Shown: in pieces, positions 26,242-37,200 of the stretch
How positions within the stretch are numbered: the stretch's first letter is position 1
Layout of the letters: each line of letters starts with the position of its first letter
From: Isoetes taiwanensis
Lineage: Eukaryota > Streptophyta > Lycopodiopsida > Isoetales > Isoetaceae
Length of the DNA: 64,000 nt
NCBI GenBank assembly: GCA_021234155.1
Contig: JAJEKV010000005.1
Location: 19,328,089-19,392,088, forward strand
Direction of reading: 5' to 3'
Translations under genes and position numbers: made by a program
The notes under the pieces: model-generated
What the model was told of the DNA's origin: nothing
What the model saw: only the letters and a program-made list of their open reading frames with translations
Database searches by the model: none

Positions 26242-27204
26242 TGATTGCATATTATACATTGCCTTTTGTTATTTAATGTTCCATAATGATCTTATTACCC
26301 TATGCCCTTAATAAGCACCGAGGAAATCACCGTTAAAGGTTCATTAGATCCAAATTATCGATCTAAAAATTACATCTCTAGCTTTTCCATTTTTTTAAGT
26401 GCTACAAATCTTCACATATTGTAATAACAGATCCGAAAAAACAATTGAACTAACCTTAAGATTGCTGTATTCTTTATCTATGCTATTGTAACTTTAGGTC
26501 GGGCCGAGATGAGAACTGTGGAGGGGTTTACTAATTGCCAAAGATCCATGTTATTTAAGTGATTGAATGTACCTAATGCTGTAAATTAAGGGACATCAAG
26601 ATTTGTTTTATCTACTTTGCTTATTTAAACAAGCAAGGTGAAGGGCTTAAGAGCCCAAGAAATCTAATGCTTACCCGCTAGTGCTTAGGTCTTTACCCCG
26701 ACTAAGGCTAATGTTCCTATGGTTTGCCGCAGTAACAAGATTTTTGTTCCTTGTTATGTTTTTCCATCAAATATTGAAAAGCATTATTCAAAAGTCGAAT
26801 GGATTCAGATTTGATTTGATGTATACCGTAATCCTTTATGTGAGTTGTTCTTTACTCTTTTACATTTCTCGTTGGAAACATTTTATCTTTTGGTTGTCAA
26901 TTTTGCAAAATATACATCCTGTTCCTTTGTCTTTTCTCTCGTTATAAGTATTTTGTTAATTCAAAAGATTCTTCTGATTTTTTGGCTTTTGTTCATATTT
27001 AGGCCTAGATTAAAAAAATAGTCTAGGGCTGCAAATTGACCTGAAAGATCATGGATGGAAAAGTTTGTTGTCCAAATTTAAAGGTTTTTTTTTTTTCACA
27101 TATTCGGCCTCGTGTTATACTTGAGACCTTAAAATATGTTCTCGATATTTTTTGTGTGTGGATTACTTTATTTATTCCCATACTAATGATTATTGATTCC
27201 TATA

Positions 27205-28738
27205 GGATTTGACAAACATCGACCGTGTGACTTGGATCCAAGCCTTCAATGGTTTAAAGAGCTGATTTCACTCAAATATAATGAGCTTTGCGCTCAAACC
27301 ATCTTGGTATGCATCAAGAACAAGAAAATTCACTCTTTAATTACTTTTAAAGAGGTAAATCTCACTGACAAAAGCAAATCTTTGGTTACTTTCCTTGGTT
27401 TCAACGGATGGTTTAGGCTATTCCAACAAATGAAGAAAGTAAATTTCCAGTTCACAAAAAGCAAGGAAATTATTGACAGAGTCTGTAAAGATGCTAGCTC
27501 AATATTTTTTCAAAGAACGGTCTTAGAAGATCCTGGGCCAAAGTATTTATGGATACTCTAACTGCTTTGGAAGATGCGAATGGTATTGTCAATTCTTTTC
27601 AAGAGGACAACATTGCTGTTATAAATGAAAATCAGCAAGATCAGCCTGATTGTTTATTTTCTGAAGAAGACCTCTTAGAAGAGGAATATGTGGAAAAAGA
27701 ATGTTCAGATAAGGATATTCCTGTTGAGAACAATGTGGAGGATTCTGGCCTAGAGAATTTTGACTGTGTTCCTAACCTCAATCTTTCAAGCTCAACTTGC
27801 TTCCTGGGCCATAATGTAATACCTGCTGAATGTTACAACCCGCTTATGAGCATGCAATTTGGAAGAGTCTAAATTTAGGTGCACTGGATCCTATTAATGA
27901 GGACACTTGGTGTGCTTTGGCTGGTATTACAAAGGAGGAAATCAAGGCAGCAAAAGATGCGGCACATAAGCTTGAGAAGTATTTTGACAAAATTTTCGGA
28001 GACATTCCTTTTGACATGGATTTCTTTGATATGACGTGCTCTAAGGACAATGAAATTCAAGTATGCCAAAAAGGACATATGGCCTACCCAAATATGGAAA
28101 GAAATGACTATTACCTTAAAAGGATATGGAGGACACACTGTCCATATTTTACTTGCATGTGTGAGAAGAATCTCAAGCTGATTAAGAAAAAAGAAGATAA
28201 GTGCAGGACTGGTATTGTTTGGTTTGATCACGCCATTTGGTATGCCCTGAACAATCTTGATGTTATTTACCCGTGTTTATCTCCCTTGCCAAAATGGTGG
28301 CTCTCACAAAATGCATCAATAAGATTCTTTCGACCAAGGGTCTTGGCTTTTGTGTCCTATTTGGAGATGAGGAAAATTATGTTAGAAATGGCTCCTGCTT
28401 ATGCCAATTCTCCTGAAAAGAGCTTAAAGCCACTGTTTGGAAATGACAAGTTGGCAGACATCTCTGAAAAAATGATCAAACCAATCAAGTTCTTGAAGTT
28501 TCAAGGTACTGGTTCTAAACCTGCCTTTGGTTCTAAATTGGTGTACCAAGACAAGCTCTCACGTTGGCACTACGAGGAAAAATTACTCCAAAATTTCCTC
28601 CTAGAATCACCGTGGATCCAAATAATGATGGCGTTAATCCTTTGCGTACCAATCACCCCGATTTTAAAAGCCAATGGTGACAAAGATTTGATGAGTATTC
28701 TATTACTAAAGGGGAAACAAAACTATCAAGTAAAATGA
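27205..28738 (+). pseudogene. PLE polyprotein, N-terminal half (three frames)
   Basis: An acceptor (..cctatag) precedes GATTTGACAAACATCG. Joining to the exon-1 donor in the pseudo-LTR gives an in-phase ..SSS-GFDKHRPCDLDPSLQW. The coding sequence then runs through three frames: 27205-27561, then about 27549-27872 (acidic, Glu/Asp-rich), then about 27860-28738. The last contains a Cys-rich patch (CPYFTCMCEKNLK) and WFDHAIWYALNNLDVIYPCL. I do not recognise a named domain. Codon and base composition are uniform and CTG/CAG are frequent, unlike the LINE next door. The shifts may be genuine mutations, since the surrounding base calls look clean. Role inferred only from position upstream of the reverse transcriptase. 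Confidence 0.6.
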
Positions 28739-29117
28739 GTACATTCTCAAAATGCAAGAAAAGGATGGTTTTAATGAGTAAATCTTTTTGTGCTTCCACC
28801 CTACTTGGATTTTTTTGTATAAGTTTTACCAAGGTGCAAAGGAGTCAAAAAACAAATATATAAATTTTACTTTTGCCATTTGGCTTGGTTCTTAGAACCG
28901 AAAAACAGAGATATATTTGTACTGGTTTCTTTTTACCAATTTTGGAATATTTGAAAAGTATCCCAAGCTTTGCAAATTATATGCTTTTCCTCAATTTCTC
29001 GTTGCACACTTCCTTTGGTATTTATTTCCTGCTAATTTTTTATGAAATACATCATGTAATTCAAATGATTAAAACAGGCTTTGTTCTGTTTTTTAGGGCA
29101 AAACTGACAAGACCAGA
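28739..29117 (+). other. Gap between PLE coding blocks (possible second intron)
   Basis: About 380 bp, T-rich, ending ..tttttagggcaaaactgac. It could be an intron with acceptor 'ttttttag' near 29097 joining the two coding blocks. No convincing donor was fixed, so this stays tentative. An 82-codon frame at 28873-29121 is hydrophobic and looks like translated intron. Confidence 0.35.
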
Positions 29118-31156
29118 TTGATAGTTAGAGACATCAACATGAAGAAACATCTCAGCATAGAAAAAGAGCAAAAGATTGCCCGAATTGTGCACCTTAAATT
29201 TCTTTCCAAAGCTTTGGATAAGTTTAAAGTAAAAAATATATTCTATACAGTTATGTCAGAAACGCTACTGGAAAGAGGCACAGAACTAGTTGACAATACC
29301 AAGTTTGCTTGGAAATATGTCGATCAGGTGAGACACAAAGTATGTAAACCTTTCAAAGTGTTTGCTGAAGGGGTTTCCAATCACTGCTCGTGTAAAAACC
29401 CAAACTTGGCAAAATTCATTGACCCTTTGATTAAACATTTCAGAACAACAGATTTGGACATTATACACAGTACAAAGCTGAAAAAAGCTTTCCAATGTGG
29501 TCTCAACCACATCCCTGATCAGGGCTTAAGTATTCAAGAATTTATGGATGATTTTTCCAGGGCTTGTGAACAATTCTTAACAGTACACAAGTTTGACTTA
29601 TTGGATTTGAATGATGAAGACCTGAGAAATATCTTCAACATGTTAACTCAAATGGCTCACAGAGAGATTACATATTTTAAAAAATCCTTGAAGATTAAGA
29701 GGTTCTTATGGGCTGATCCAGATGTAAAAAAGAATTTATTATGGTTAAATCACAATTTGTTTGTGGCTGAGGTCGACAAAGCCTCCAATAATGCTGATTT
29801 CATATGTCCATTTCACATAGCAGAGGCTGCTATAGAAAGACTAAATGGAGAGGATTTTGAAAAAATAAGCTATGTTCCTCAAGAAGTCTACAAACTATGT
29901 GAGACTCAGATCTCATACTTTATGGGGGCTGGCCAGATCAGTAACTTCAAGCTTCCTTACCTCATGGCCATGTACAAAGCCCATAAACAGGAGTACAGAT
30001 GGATTACTAATGCCAATAAGACTCTATTTTCTGAAATTTCTGATATGATCACAGCGGTACTAAATAGTTGCCTGGAAATATGGCCTGCCATTTGTCATAA
30101 AAAAATAGCGAGATTGAAAATATGGGGTCAGAAGGAGGTAAATCCTTGTTGGATTGTAAATTCAGTCTATGATGTAGTTCTTAACCTACCTCTGAAGATT
30201 CATGATGTTTTTTCAGACGACATAACTAAGTGTTATGAGACCATTCCACTATTTAGTAATGATGGAATAATTGAAGTAATAAACATTATTGCTGACATTA
30301 TGGCAAATTTGAGCTTATTTTTAAACACAAATACGATAAGGTATTGATAAAATGGGTCAGATCTTCTAAAGATAAGGAGTATGTTAGTTGGAAATACTTG
30401 AACAAGTGCATTTTCAAAGAGATGAACAATTGGCTCTTATCTCATTGTTTTTTACAAATGGGACAAAATATATGGAAACATATTAAAGGGATTCCGATGG
30501 GTTTTTCTTGCAGTCCAGCCTGGTGCAATTTGTACTTGGCTTGGTATGAACTTATTTTTCTGCTTAAACTTTCTGAAGCTGGCAGGATTGCAGATATCTA
30601 CAAGTTCCAATATGCTGCTAGATACATGGATGACTTAAACATCCCAAATGGTGGAGATCTGTTACAGTACTTCTCGAAAGATTCTGAGATTACTGTGTAT
30701 AACTTACAATTGCTTGGCATAAAAAATGAAACTAAGTATCGTTTTTCAAATGATGCTTATGGGTATGAAAGCAACTTCCTTAACATTACAATACAAGTAC
30801 TGGATCAGGAAAGGGGAATATTTAACATTTCTAGATTTGATAAGAGAACCAAACTGCCTTTCAAAGTGCACAAATACATAATGGCAGAAAGCTGCAGACC
30901 TTACGCCCAAGCCTCAAAAGTGATCATTTCTCAAATACTGCCATATGTCTATACTCATTCCAATGCTCTGGAAGCTGCAAAGGATATTCATGATCTCATA
31001 AACACTTTTTGTGACAATGGATTTGCCAGGAATGATATCATTAGAGGAGTTGTACACACTCTAGAAAACGACATGTTTCCGGGCATACTTTACAGTATAA
31101 AAGATATGCTGAAATTCTTAAAAGACCTTATATTCAACAAGAGTTTGGGTGCATAG
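29118..31156 (+). CDS. Penelope-like reverse transcriptase (one frameshift near 30305)
   Basis: Two long frames (29118-30346 and about 30305-31156) join by a single shift into ~680 residues. The N-terminal part has the Cys pair C-S-C (about 29387) followed by a 'TTDLDII..TKLKKAFQCGLNHIP' region typical of PLE N-termini. RT motifs follow in order: LPYLMAMYKAHK and YRWITNANKT (29955-30026), motif A DDITKCYETIPL (30216-30251), motif B GIPMGFSCSPAWCN (30488 on) and motif C YMDDL (30623-30637), then a thumb-like region. The protein stops at 31156 with no C-terminal GIY-YIG nuclease, so it is an endonuclease-deficient or otherwise unusual PLE. It would copy element RNA in the nucleus. Both catalytic Asp of YMDD and the motif A Asp are kept. 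Long clean frames argue for recent activity. It is not telomerase: the motif B and C spellings differ and no TERT-specific motif is seen. Confidence 0.8.
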
Positions 31157-31246
31157 GACGGGTAGGGCCTTGTGGTACAACAAGATCCTACTCTCCTTGT
31201 TTGTACTAGAATTTAAGAAATATCCTGCTGCAAGGCCCCCTGTCCT
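31155..31246 (+). ncRNA. Stem-loop directly after the PLE stop codon
   Basis: The outer stem pairs AGGAC (31155-31159) with GTCCT (31242-31246). The middle stem pairs GGGCCTTG (31165-31172) with CAAGGCCC (31231-31238). The inner hairpin pairs GTACAACAAG (31175-31184) with CTTGTTTGTAC (31196-31206, one bulged T) around an 11-nt loop. A 24-nt single-stranded stretch separates inner and middle stems on the 3' side. It overlaps the stop codon and sits at the 3' end of the coding block, where the reverse transcriptase would have to recognise its RNA. I infer a template-recognition or 3'-end element. No hammerhead core was found. Confidence 0.7.
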
Positions 31247-31269
31247 ACGGAAGGAGGCATGGTTTTTTT

Positions 31270-33175
31270 ATTAACAGTTGTTTCTTATGTAAAAGGTGGC
31301 ATTCCTATGGGGAGTAAATTGCTATCTCCTTTAGTTTGTTTAATTTGTGTAGCAGATTAAAGGCCTAGGACCTATGACATTAATGGTTCTAAGGATTGTT
31401 TATGATGATATGGTTATAGGGATGCTCTTTTTTCGAAACTTCCAAAGTACCAATCGATGGAGTACCAATGATATGATCTACTGTGAGTTATATTGGCAGT
31501 CTGAGTTAAATAAGCATAGGTGTACTGTTTGAAAGCTATACACCCTTAGTGCTTAGAAATAGGACTTTGACAAATTGGAATGTAATGCAGCATATTGATA
31601 ACGGGCATGATATTTGCACATGAACTATTATCCATCATAAGGGAAAGAAAATTGATTAATATTTAACGGACCATGAAAAATGAAATAACTCCTTTAGGGC
31701 TTATCGAACAAGAGTGAACGATGGTTTACGATGGCATGAATCAAGGAACTGCTTTTGAAGAAATGTCGGTAATAAGTACTCTATTTTCCTTGATAAATAT
31801 GGAATAATAGTGTTAAGTTTTAAGAGCAAAGAAGATGTTTGGTCTGCCGGACTTGTTATTTCGGGCAATAGCCAGGTTGAAAAAATGACCCGCAAAAAGG
31901 GAGATCTAAATATGGCTACTAGGAAGAGGATTGAGAAAGAAAAAGCCAGCTCTATAAAAATCAAGAGCAAGTTCTTCCAATATCAGAAGATTGTGATTGC
32001 TCCTGAGTCTAGAAATGATTTGGTAAGAGGCACTGGCTCTATGGTTAAATCTGGGCAAGAATTTGTCCAATGCACAGATCAGGAAAGTGTGGCACAAGAA
32101 ATAGTGCAGAATTCTGTTTCTTTAGAGGAGCAGGATGATGGAGAGAAGCGCATCAAGAATTTCCCTCCCAACAGAAAAGCAAAAGCATCTGCTCAAGACA
32201 AGGGAAAGCAACTGCCAAGCTCATCAGGTTTGATTGCATATTATACATTGCCTTTTGCTATTTAATGTTCCATACTGATCTTATTACCCTATGCCCTTAA
32301 TAAGCATTGAGGAAATCAGTCTGGTTAAAGGTTCATTAGATCCAAATTACTGGATCTAAGAATTACATCTCTAGCTTTTAATTTATGGTGGTATTAATTT
32401 CTTTTATGTTGATTATTGTGATTCTAGCAATAACTAAATGGAAACATTAGTTCTGGAGTGTTTTCCACATTTTTTAAGTGCTAACGCTGTGTAAGACAAA
32501 TCTTCACATATTGTAATAACAGATCTGGAAAAACAATTGGAACTAACCTTAAGATTAAGCGGTATTCTTTATCTATGCTATTGTAACTTTAGACTGGCTG
32601 AGATAAGAACTGTAAGGGGTTTACTAATTGCCAGCATCCATGTTATTTAAGTGATTGAATGTACCTAATGCTGTAAATTAAGGGACATCCGTATTTGTTT
32701 TGTCTACTTTGCTTATTTAAACAAGCAAGGTGAAGGGCGAAGAGCCCAAGAAATCTAATGCTTACCTGCTAGTGCTTAGGTCTTTACCCTGACTAAGGCT
32801 AATGTTCCTATAGTTTGCTGCAGGTAACAAGATTTCTTGCTCCTTGTTATGTTTTTCCATCAAATATTGAAAAGCATTATTCAAAAGCTGAATGGATTCA
32901 GATTCGATTTGGATGTATACCAGAATCCTTTACATGAGTTGTTCTTTACTCTTTTACATTTCTGTTGAAACATTTTATCTTTCTATTGTCAATTTTGCAA
33001 AATATACATCCTGCCTTTGTCTTCTCATATAAGTATTTTGTTAATTCAAAGGATTCTTCTGATTTCTTGGCTTTTGTTCATATTTTAAGGCCTAGATTAA
33101 AATTACACCTGTTTTAGTCTGGGGCTGCAAAGTGACCTGAAATGTTCTTTGTATAAAGATCATGGATAGAAAAGT
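31270..33175 (+). mobile_element. PLE right pseudo-LTR (intact reference copy)
   Basis: 1.9-kb direct repeat of 23514-23662 plus 25433-27064, starting ATTAACAGTTG after a T-run and ending at 'gatcatggatagaaaagt'. It is uninterrupted by the LINE and retains CTG/CAG at most sites where the left copy shows CCG/CG. Beyond 33175 the recombinase intron resumes for 39 bp. Since the repeat includes exon 1 and the intron start of the element, the structure is that of a partly tandem PLE. Confidence 0.75.
31810..32265 (+). CDS. PLE exon 1, open copy (basic N-terminal region)
   Basis: 151 codons, Lys/Glu-rich: ..MTRKKGDLNMATRKRIEKEKAS..IKIKSKFFQYQ.. and ..DDGEKRIKNFPPNRKAKAS... The likely coding end is the donor AG/GTTTGATT after 32226, with the last 13 codons being read-through into the intron. 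The splice phase fits the exon at 27205 of the same element family. It may be a nucleic-acid-binding N-terminal extension; no domain is recognised. It has no downstream body exon of its own here, so it is a partial copy. Confidence 0.5.
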   Translation: MLSFKSKEDVWSAGLVISGNSQVEKMTRKKGDLNMATRKRIEKEKASSIKIKSKFFQYQKIVIAPESRNDLVRGTGSMVKSGQEFVQCTDQESVAQEIVQNSVSLEEQDDGEKRIKNFPPNRKAKASAQDKGKQLPSSSGLIAYYTLPFAI

Positions 33176-33214
33176 CATGGTTTTTAAATACTAACTTTTC
33201 TATTTTGGTTACAG

Positions 33215-33757
33215 ACTGCAGGACATGTTTTGGAAGTTTGGGGCTATTATTAGAAGCAAACATGAGGTTTGGATTGGAGTAACAGGTACTGAGGAAGTGG
33301 CATTTGATATAAGGAGTAGTCCAATATTTGCTAATGCCAGAAAGGCTACCATTGCTTCTATGAGGAGATCTCGTGAAGACCGTGTGTACATCCGTGGAAT
33401 TGGCTCGCCGCTGACATTGATCATTCAATTCTTTGCAATAGAGGCTTGCAGAGAAGGTTTATGTTCTATTATGTATCTAAGTTTGCTATCTGAGGTAGGG
33501 ACGAGCTATACAAATTGGTAGTTTCTGATTTTCAAGTTTTGGTTATTGAGGGAAAAGAATGCCTAGAATATAGTGAGAGAGCTAGTAAGAATTATGAGAT
33601 ATCAACTAATAATACTGTGAAGAGACCTTCGATTGCCCCGGGTGTTTTGAGGATGTGGTCTTGACATTTAAATGCCTTGTGAGGCATCTCCCTATTCCTG
33701 AAACTGATGCAGATTCTTCTCGATTTGTGTTTACGCAATGCATCAATGGCCCGAAAG
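33215..33757 (+). pseudogene. Tyrosine recombinase, central exon
   Basis: The first part reads LQDMFWKFGAIIRSKHEVW..SPIFANARKATIASMRRSRE (frame 0), completing the core-binding domain. After a frameshift near 33430 it reads GLQRRFMFYYVSKFAI-stop-GRDELYKLVVSDFQV..GKECLEYSERASKN. The latter is the 'LRxxDEL' box around catalytic Arg I; here the Arg position is TGA (33491-33493), as expected from CGA to TGA. A second shift near 33640 leads to VVLTFKCLVRHLPIPETDADSSRFVFTQC. The donor GTTTAATG at 33758 ends the exon. The recombinase cannot be made from this copy. Confidence 0.6.
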
Positions 33758-33825
33758 TTTAATGTTATTTTCTTGTTTTTCTATTTCTAGTTTCTGGCCT
33801 AATTCTATGTTTATTTGGCATAGGT

Positions 33826-34130
33826 ATGGTACAATAGAAAGCATAGGGTCAGCCCTAAGGTCTTAGGAGGTTGGATGAAATATATGCTAAAACCTATAGG
33901 TGTTGAAGGCAATTTATTTGGGAAATCAGGAAGGAGTAATGTTGTTTCTAGACTTGCAAGGGCTAATGTGCCGATTGATGTTGGCATGAATGTGACTAGA
34001 CACCGGAATCCAGAATCGTACATGTTTAATGATGTCTATTCCAATGAATCGGGCCGCTTGATGCAAGTCAGGTTTCTAATAGCTTTGATGTTTTGCCTGC
34101 ACCTTCAAATTTAGAGAATCTGAATATCGC
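33826..34130 (+). pseudogene. Tyrosine recombinase, catalytic C-terminal exon
   Basis: After acceptor ..ttggcatag the frame reads VWYNRKHRVSPKVLGGWMKY..FGKSGRSNVVSRLARANVPIDVGM..TRHRNPESY. This is the conserved end of tyrosine recombinases: the H-x-x-R box (here K-S-G-R, 33923-33934, so the first His is Lys while the Arg is kept), the second His (CAC, 34001) and the nucleophile Tyr (TAC, 34019-34021). After a shift near 34060 it continues SNSFDVLPAPSNLENLNIAG to a donor at 34131. Loss of Arg I upstream and His-to-Lys here point to a dead enzyme, although the fold signature is clear. The nearest relatives by motif are Cryptons and Crypton-derived genes. Confidence 0.7.
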
Positions 34131-34200
34131 AGGTAATTGTCTGAATTTTATACTTGTTCTCAAGTATTCTAGTTTTTTAAGTTGTTCTGGTTTTCCAATA

Positions 34201-34272
34201 GGTGATACAAAGACTGAGGAGTTTGAAGATAAGGGAATGATTATGTTAGAAGGAAGGAAGGAAGGAAGTATA
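34201..34272 (+). pseudogene. Recombinase gene, short 3' exon cut by LINE insertion
   Basis: After acceptor ttttccaatag (34200) the frame reads GDTKTEEFEDKGMIMLEGRKEGS and then runs into the 3' end of an antisense LINE at about 34272. A GGAAGGAAGGAAGG simple repeat marks the junction. Any further exons would lie beyond the LINE (after 38550); none is recognised there. Confidence 0.4.
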
Positions 34273-37200
34273 TTTTAACGTCCGCGGAGGCCAAACTTGA
34301 CCTATAAGACGGTACATGCAGTACTCAAAGCAGATAAAACCACACCAAAAAGACAAATGCTACTATACAATGTGTCCCTACTACTGGAATGAAAAAACCC
34401 CCACATGGGAGGAAAAACCCTAGTAGTAGGCTCTCGATCCCTTTGTCATGTAAGGGATTCTTTTGATGGTAGAGACTTGCAAAATGTAGGATGCGTAGAC
34501 GGCAAACCATTGGCGATGCTAACAATTGATGCAAGCGGTGCCGTGATAGCATCTAAGATCAGCATGTGTTGCTCGGATATACGTGATATGCTCTGGACAC
34601 TCTTGCGCAGCATGGTGCTGATCCTCTACCGTCCGCATGTGGCAACACCGCATATTCTCTCATGCCGGGGATTCTCGCCTCCATCCGAAGTCCAACCACC
34701 TTTGTCAATTTCGGAGATGATGGGACACCGCCCTCACTGAGGCAATAGCTCCGCTTCTTCATAGATATATGTGCTTTCAAGTATTGGTGTGGGCCATGTT
34801 CCGTTGTTGAATTAACTTATGCGGTGATAGTGCTCGCTTTTTAGGCTTTGCACGAAGTGGTCGCGATCCCACGTAGAGTGGTGGCAAAGCTACCATTCGT
34901 GATGTGCAACCGCCCCCGGGCATCGTGCATAGCCACAACCGGCCGGTAGTCTATAGACCACGCTATGAACCACCCTTGGCGCGTTCCCCGCCATACCCTC
35001 GGGGCCGCTAGGCTCTTGTGCCAATAACAAAGCCCCTGGGAAGACGCTTGTGCATCCATGCCGGTGACCTTGTGGAAATATGCAAGATGTCCGCAAGATA
35101 GCGTATCGTTGCAGGGCCATGTTGAATGTTGCGTGCACCGCGGTCCTTGATACCTAGGTCGTATGTTAAGAAGGCCTTTTGCACCCTCTCTAGCTTATCC
35201 CAAGTGTTCTTGCTAATTGCCGGACCCCGCACTCTCTACCCCATACAACAATACCGGGTTCAACGAAAGTGCTCAACAGTGTGCTCTACGCGCCAACCAC
35301 ATAGGTCTATTCTCAGCAGCTATTCTCAAGATAGCATGCTGTGGTTTCCATCCGCTGACCCGCCTTTTCCACACAAATATCCCATAACATGCTAGCTAAA
35401 AGTCTTCCATTCCCGTGATACTTGAAGGTCCTTACAACATCCACCTTCTCGCCCCTCCTCAGAATAGAGATCCGGGATATCATGTCGCGCGAGGAGAGGA
35501 CCGCCAGAGCTTAGTTTTCTACAGTTCACCGCCATTCCCCTTGTGTCACGTAACCTACTAAGGGTGTCCAAATGTCGCCGTGATACTCCCCGGGTCGTAT
35601 GGGATAGCAAGTCTACATCGCCTGATAGAGCAATTGCCTTATACCAGATGCTCGGTAGTCGGCCACCGCCCCCATGTTCTGCATCCGTGTCTCCAACTTG
35701 TAATGTAGAGACCAAAAGAGCTGGAGATAAATGCATATCCCTGCTTAACCCCTATGATGCTAGCAAACTCGGGCCGACCGATGCAGCAATGCAACAGATA
35801 TCCTATCATAGAGTCTATAGATGACATTTTGTAAGTCCTGGGCATGCATGTACCGCAAATGCTCGCCACAACAGTCTCGAGGGACCGTGATCATATGCCG
35901 CCTTGAAATCTAATTAAAACAAGAGTACAGTCACGCCGCATTAAGTAGTAGCTTCCATAAGGATTCTCGAGAGTGAATATATGGTCGACAGGAGTGGGCG
36001 TGGCTTAAAACCCCGCCGCCAATCAAGACGATTCCGCCTTCCTTCCCCCATCGAAGTTAACTTTCTCCACCACACCCGCTAAAAGCTTTATGCAGTAATG
36101 GGCTCACCATGATCATGCGCGATAGTTCGCCAATCATCCCTATTACTGCCTTATGAATTGGGGTGACCTTGCTAACCATCCACTCCGGGAGGCCCTCCCT
36201 CATGGCCCGTTAATGATCGCCGCCGAGGCCCCAGCAAAGCTGGCCCACCCCATTTCAATAACTCGCTTGAAATCCCCGCAAGTCCTTCGCTTTGCCATTA
36301 GCCGTGTCTAAGGCCCCGCTGGATGTCTTCCTCCCGTGAGCCGCAAAGATTTCTCCTACCTAACTGAACTCCGCCAGCCGCCTCCCCGGGGATCATACAA
36401 CTCCTCCAAGCGATGCATCCACCGGGTCTATGGTAATATTGCCGGGTGATTGATGCCTCTTGTACAACACCCTACGCCAAAAGGCTTTGCTGGCCATCAA
36501 CAAATCAAACATGCGCCGATGATGGTCCGCAATGTATGCATGCTTTTGGATTTCAAGAATGCTCTATAGTCCGAATGGTTCGCCGCCGCAGCCTATGGAT
36601 CCGGAGACAAGGCGCAGCTTGGGTCTTTAGAGCCTTGCACTCTGGCCAAACCAGTGGATTCCGAGGGAACCGCGACAAAGGTCCATTTTGCGAAGCGATC
36701 CCCGCCAAAGCATGCACTAGCCGCCGCGGAGTAAGGCGCTTACAAGCCACCCCACCTATCATGTAACGCGGCAAAGGGCATCAATCCCCCGCAGTTCACG
36801 CTCCAACACACTCATATTCTCGCTTGCTTTCGCAAGAATCTCAACCCCCCGATGGTTTCTACTGCGGATTGCGCCACCGAAAGTGCTCCTAATCCAAAGT
36901 GACATAACGTGGATAGTGGTCCGACAAAGCCTCCTCATCTCCCCGCTCAGGTGCCAATTGAGAGCTCGCCGATCATGTCAAGTCCTAGCACCGAGCAAGG
37001 AGATAGTCTACCACGCTTAGCTCCACCATCATGTCTATCGCCTTTGCAAGTAAAAACCCCGATTGCGCCATCCGATCATACCATTGCACACTACCATGTC
37101 AAAGACCCGACAGAAGTTGAACCAACACCCTTCCAAAGGCTTTGATGATCAGATCTTGAGATCGCTTTGACATGTTGGGGTGCGCTTGTTTCAAGCCATG

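Larger units (their letters stand above)
23514..27064 (+). mobile_element. PLE left pseudo-LTR (interrupted by a LINE)
   Basis: 23514-23662 plus 25433-27064 match 31270-33175 in direct orientation, giving ~1.78 kb of repeat after removing the LINE. Compared with the right copy it lacks about 90 bp near 26390, between two short T-rich repeats. Its differences from the right copy are mostly CTG or CAG becoming CCG, TCG or CG, for example at 26671, 26697 and 26789. Penelope-like elements are known for such long direct repeats, which arise from partly tandem insertions. It contains the first coding exon and the intron of the element. Confidence 0.75.
23474..33214 (+). other. Recombinase-gene intron filled by nested retroelements
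   Basis: The GT donor at 23474 and AG acceptor at 33213-33214 (..ttggttacag) are phase compatible for the recombinase frame. Inside lie a Penelope-like element (about 23514-33175) and, nested in its left direct repeat, a LINE (23663-25432). Remaining native intron is about 40 bp on each side. Confidence 0.5.

Noticed and set aside
25433..27064. CTG-to-CCG differences as true divergence or gene conversion
   Set aside because: The direction is opposite to methyl-C deamination and recurs at the same trinucleotide throughout the repeats; a base-calling cause is more likely.
29118..31156. Telomerase reverse transcriptase
   Set aside because: Motifs B and C and the N-terminal Cys/TDL region fit Penelope-like elements; no TERT-specific region was seen.
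31156..33175. GIY-YIG nuclease or hammerhead ribozyme in the PLE
   Set aside because: No GIY..YIG pair follows the RT, and no CTGATGA..GAAA core occurs in the repeat.
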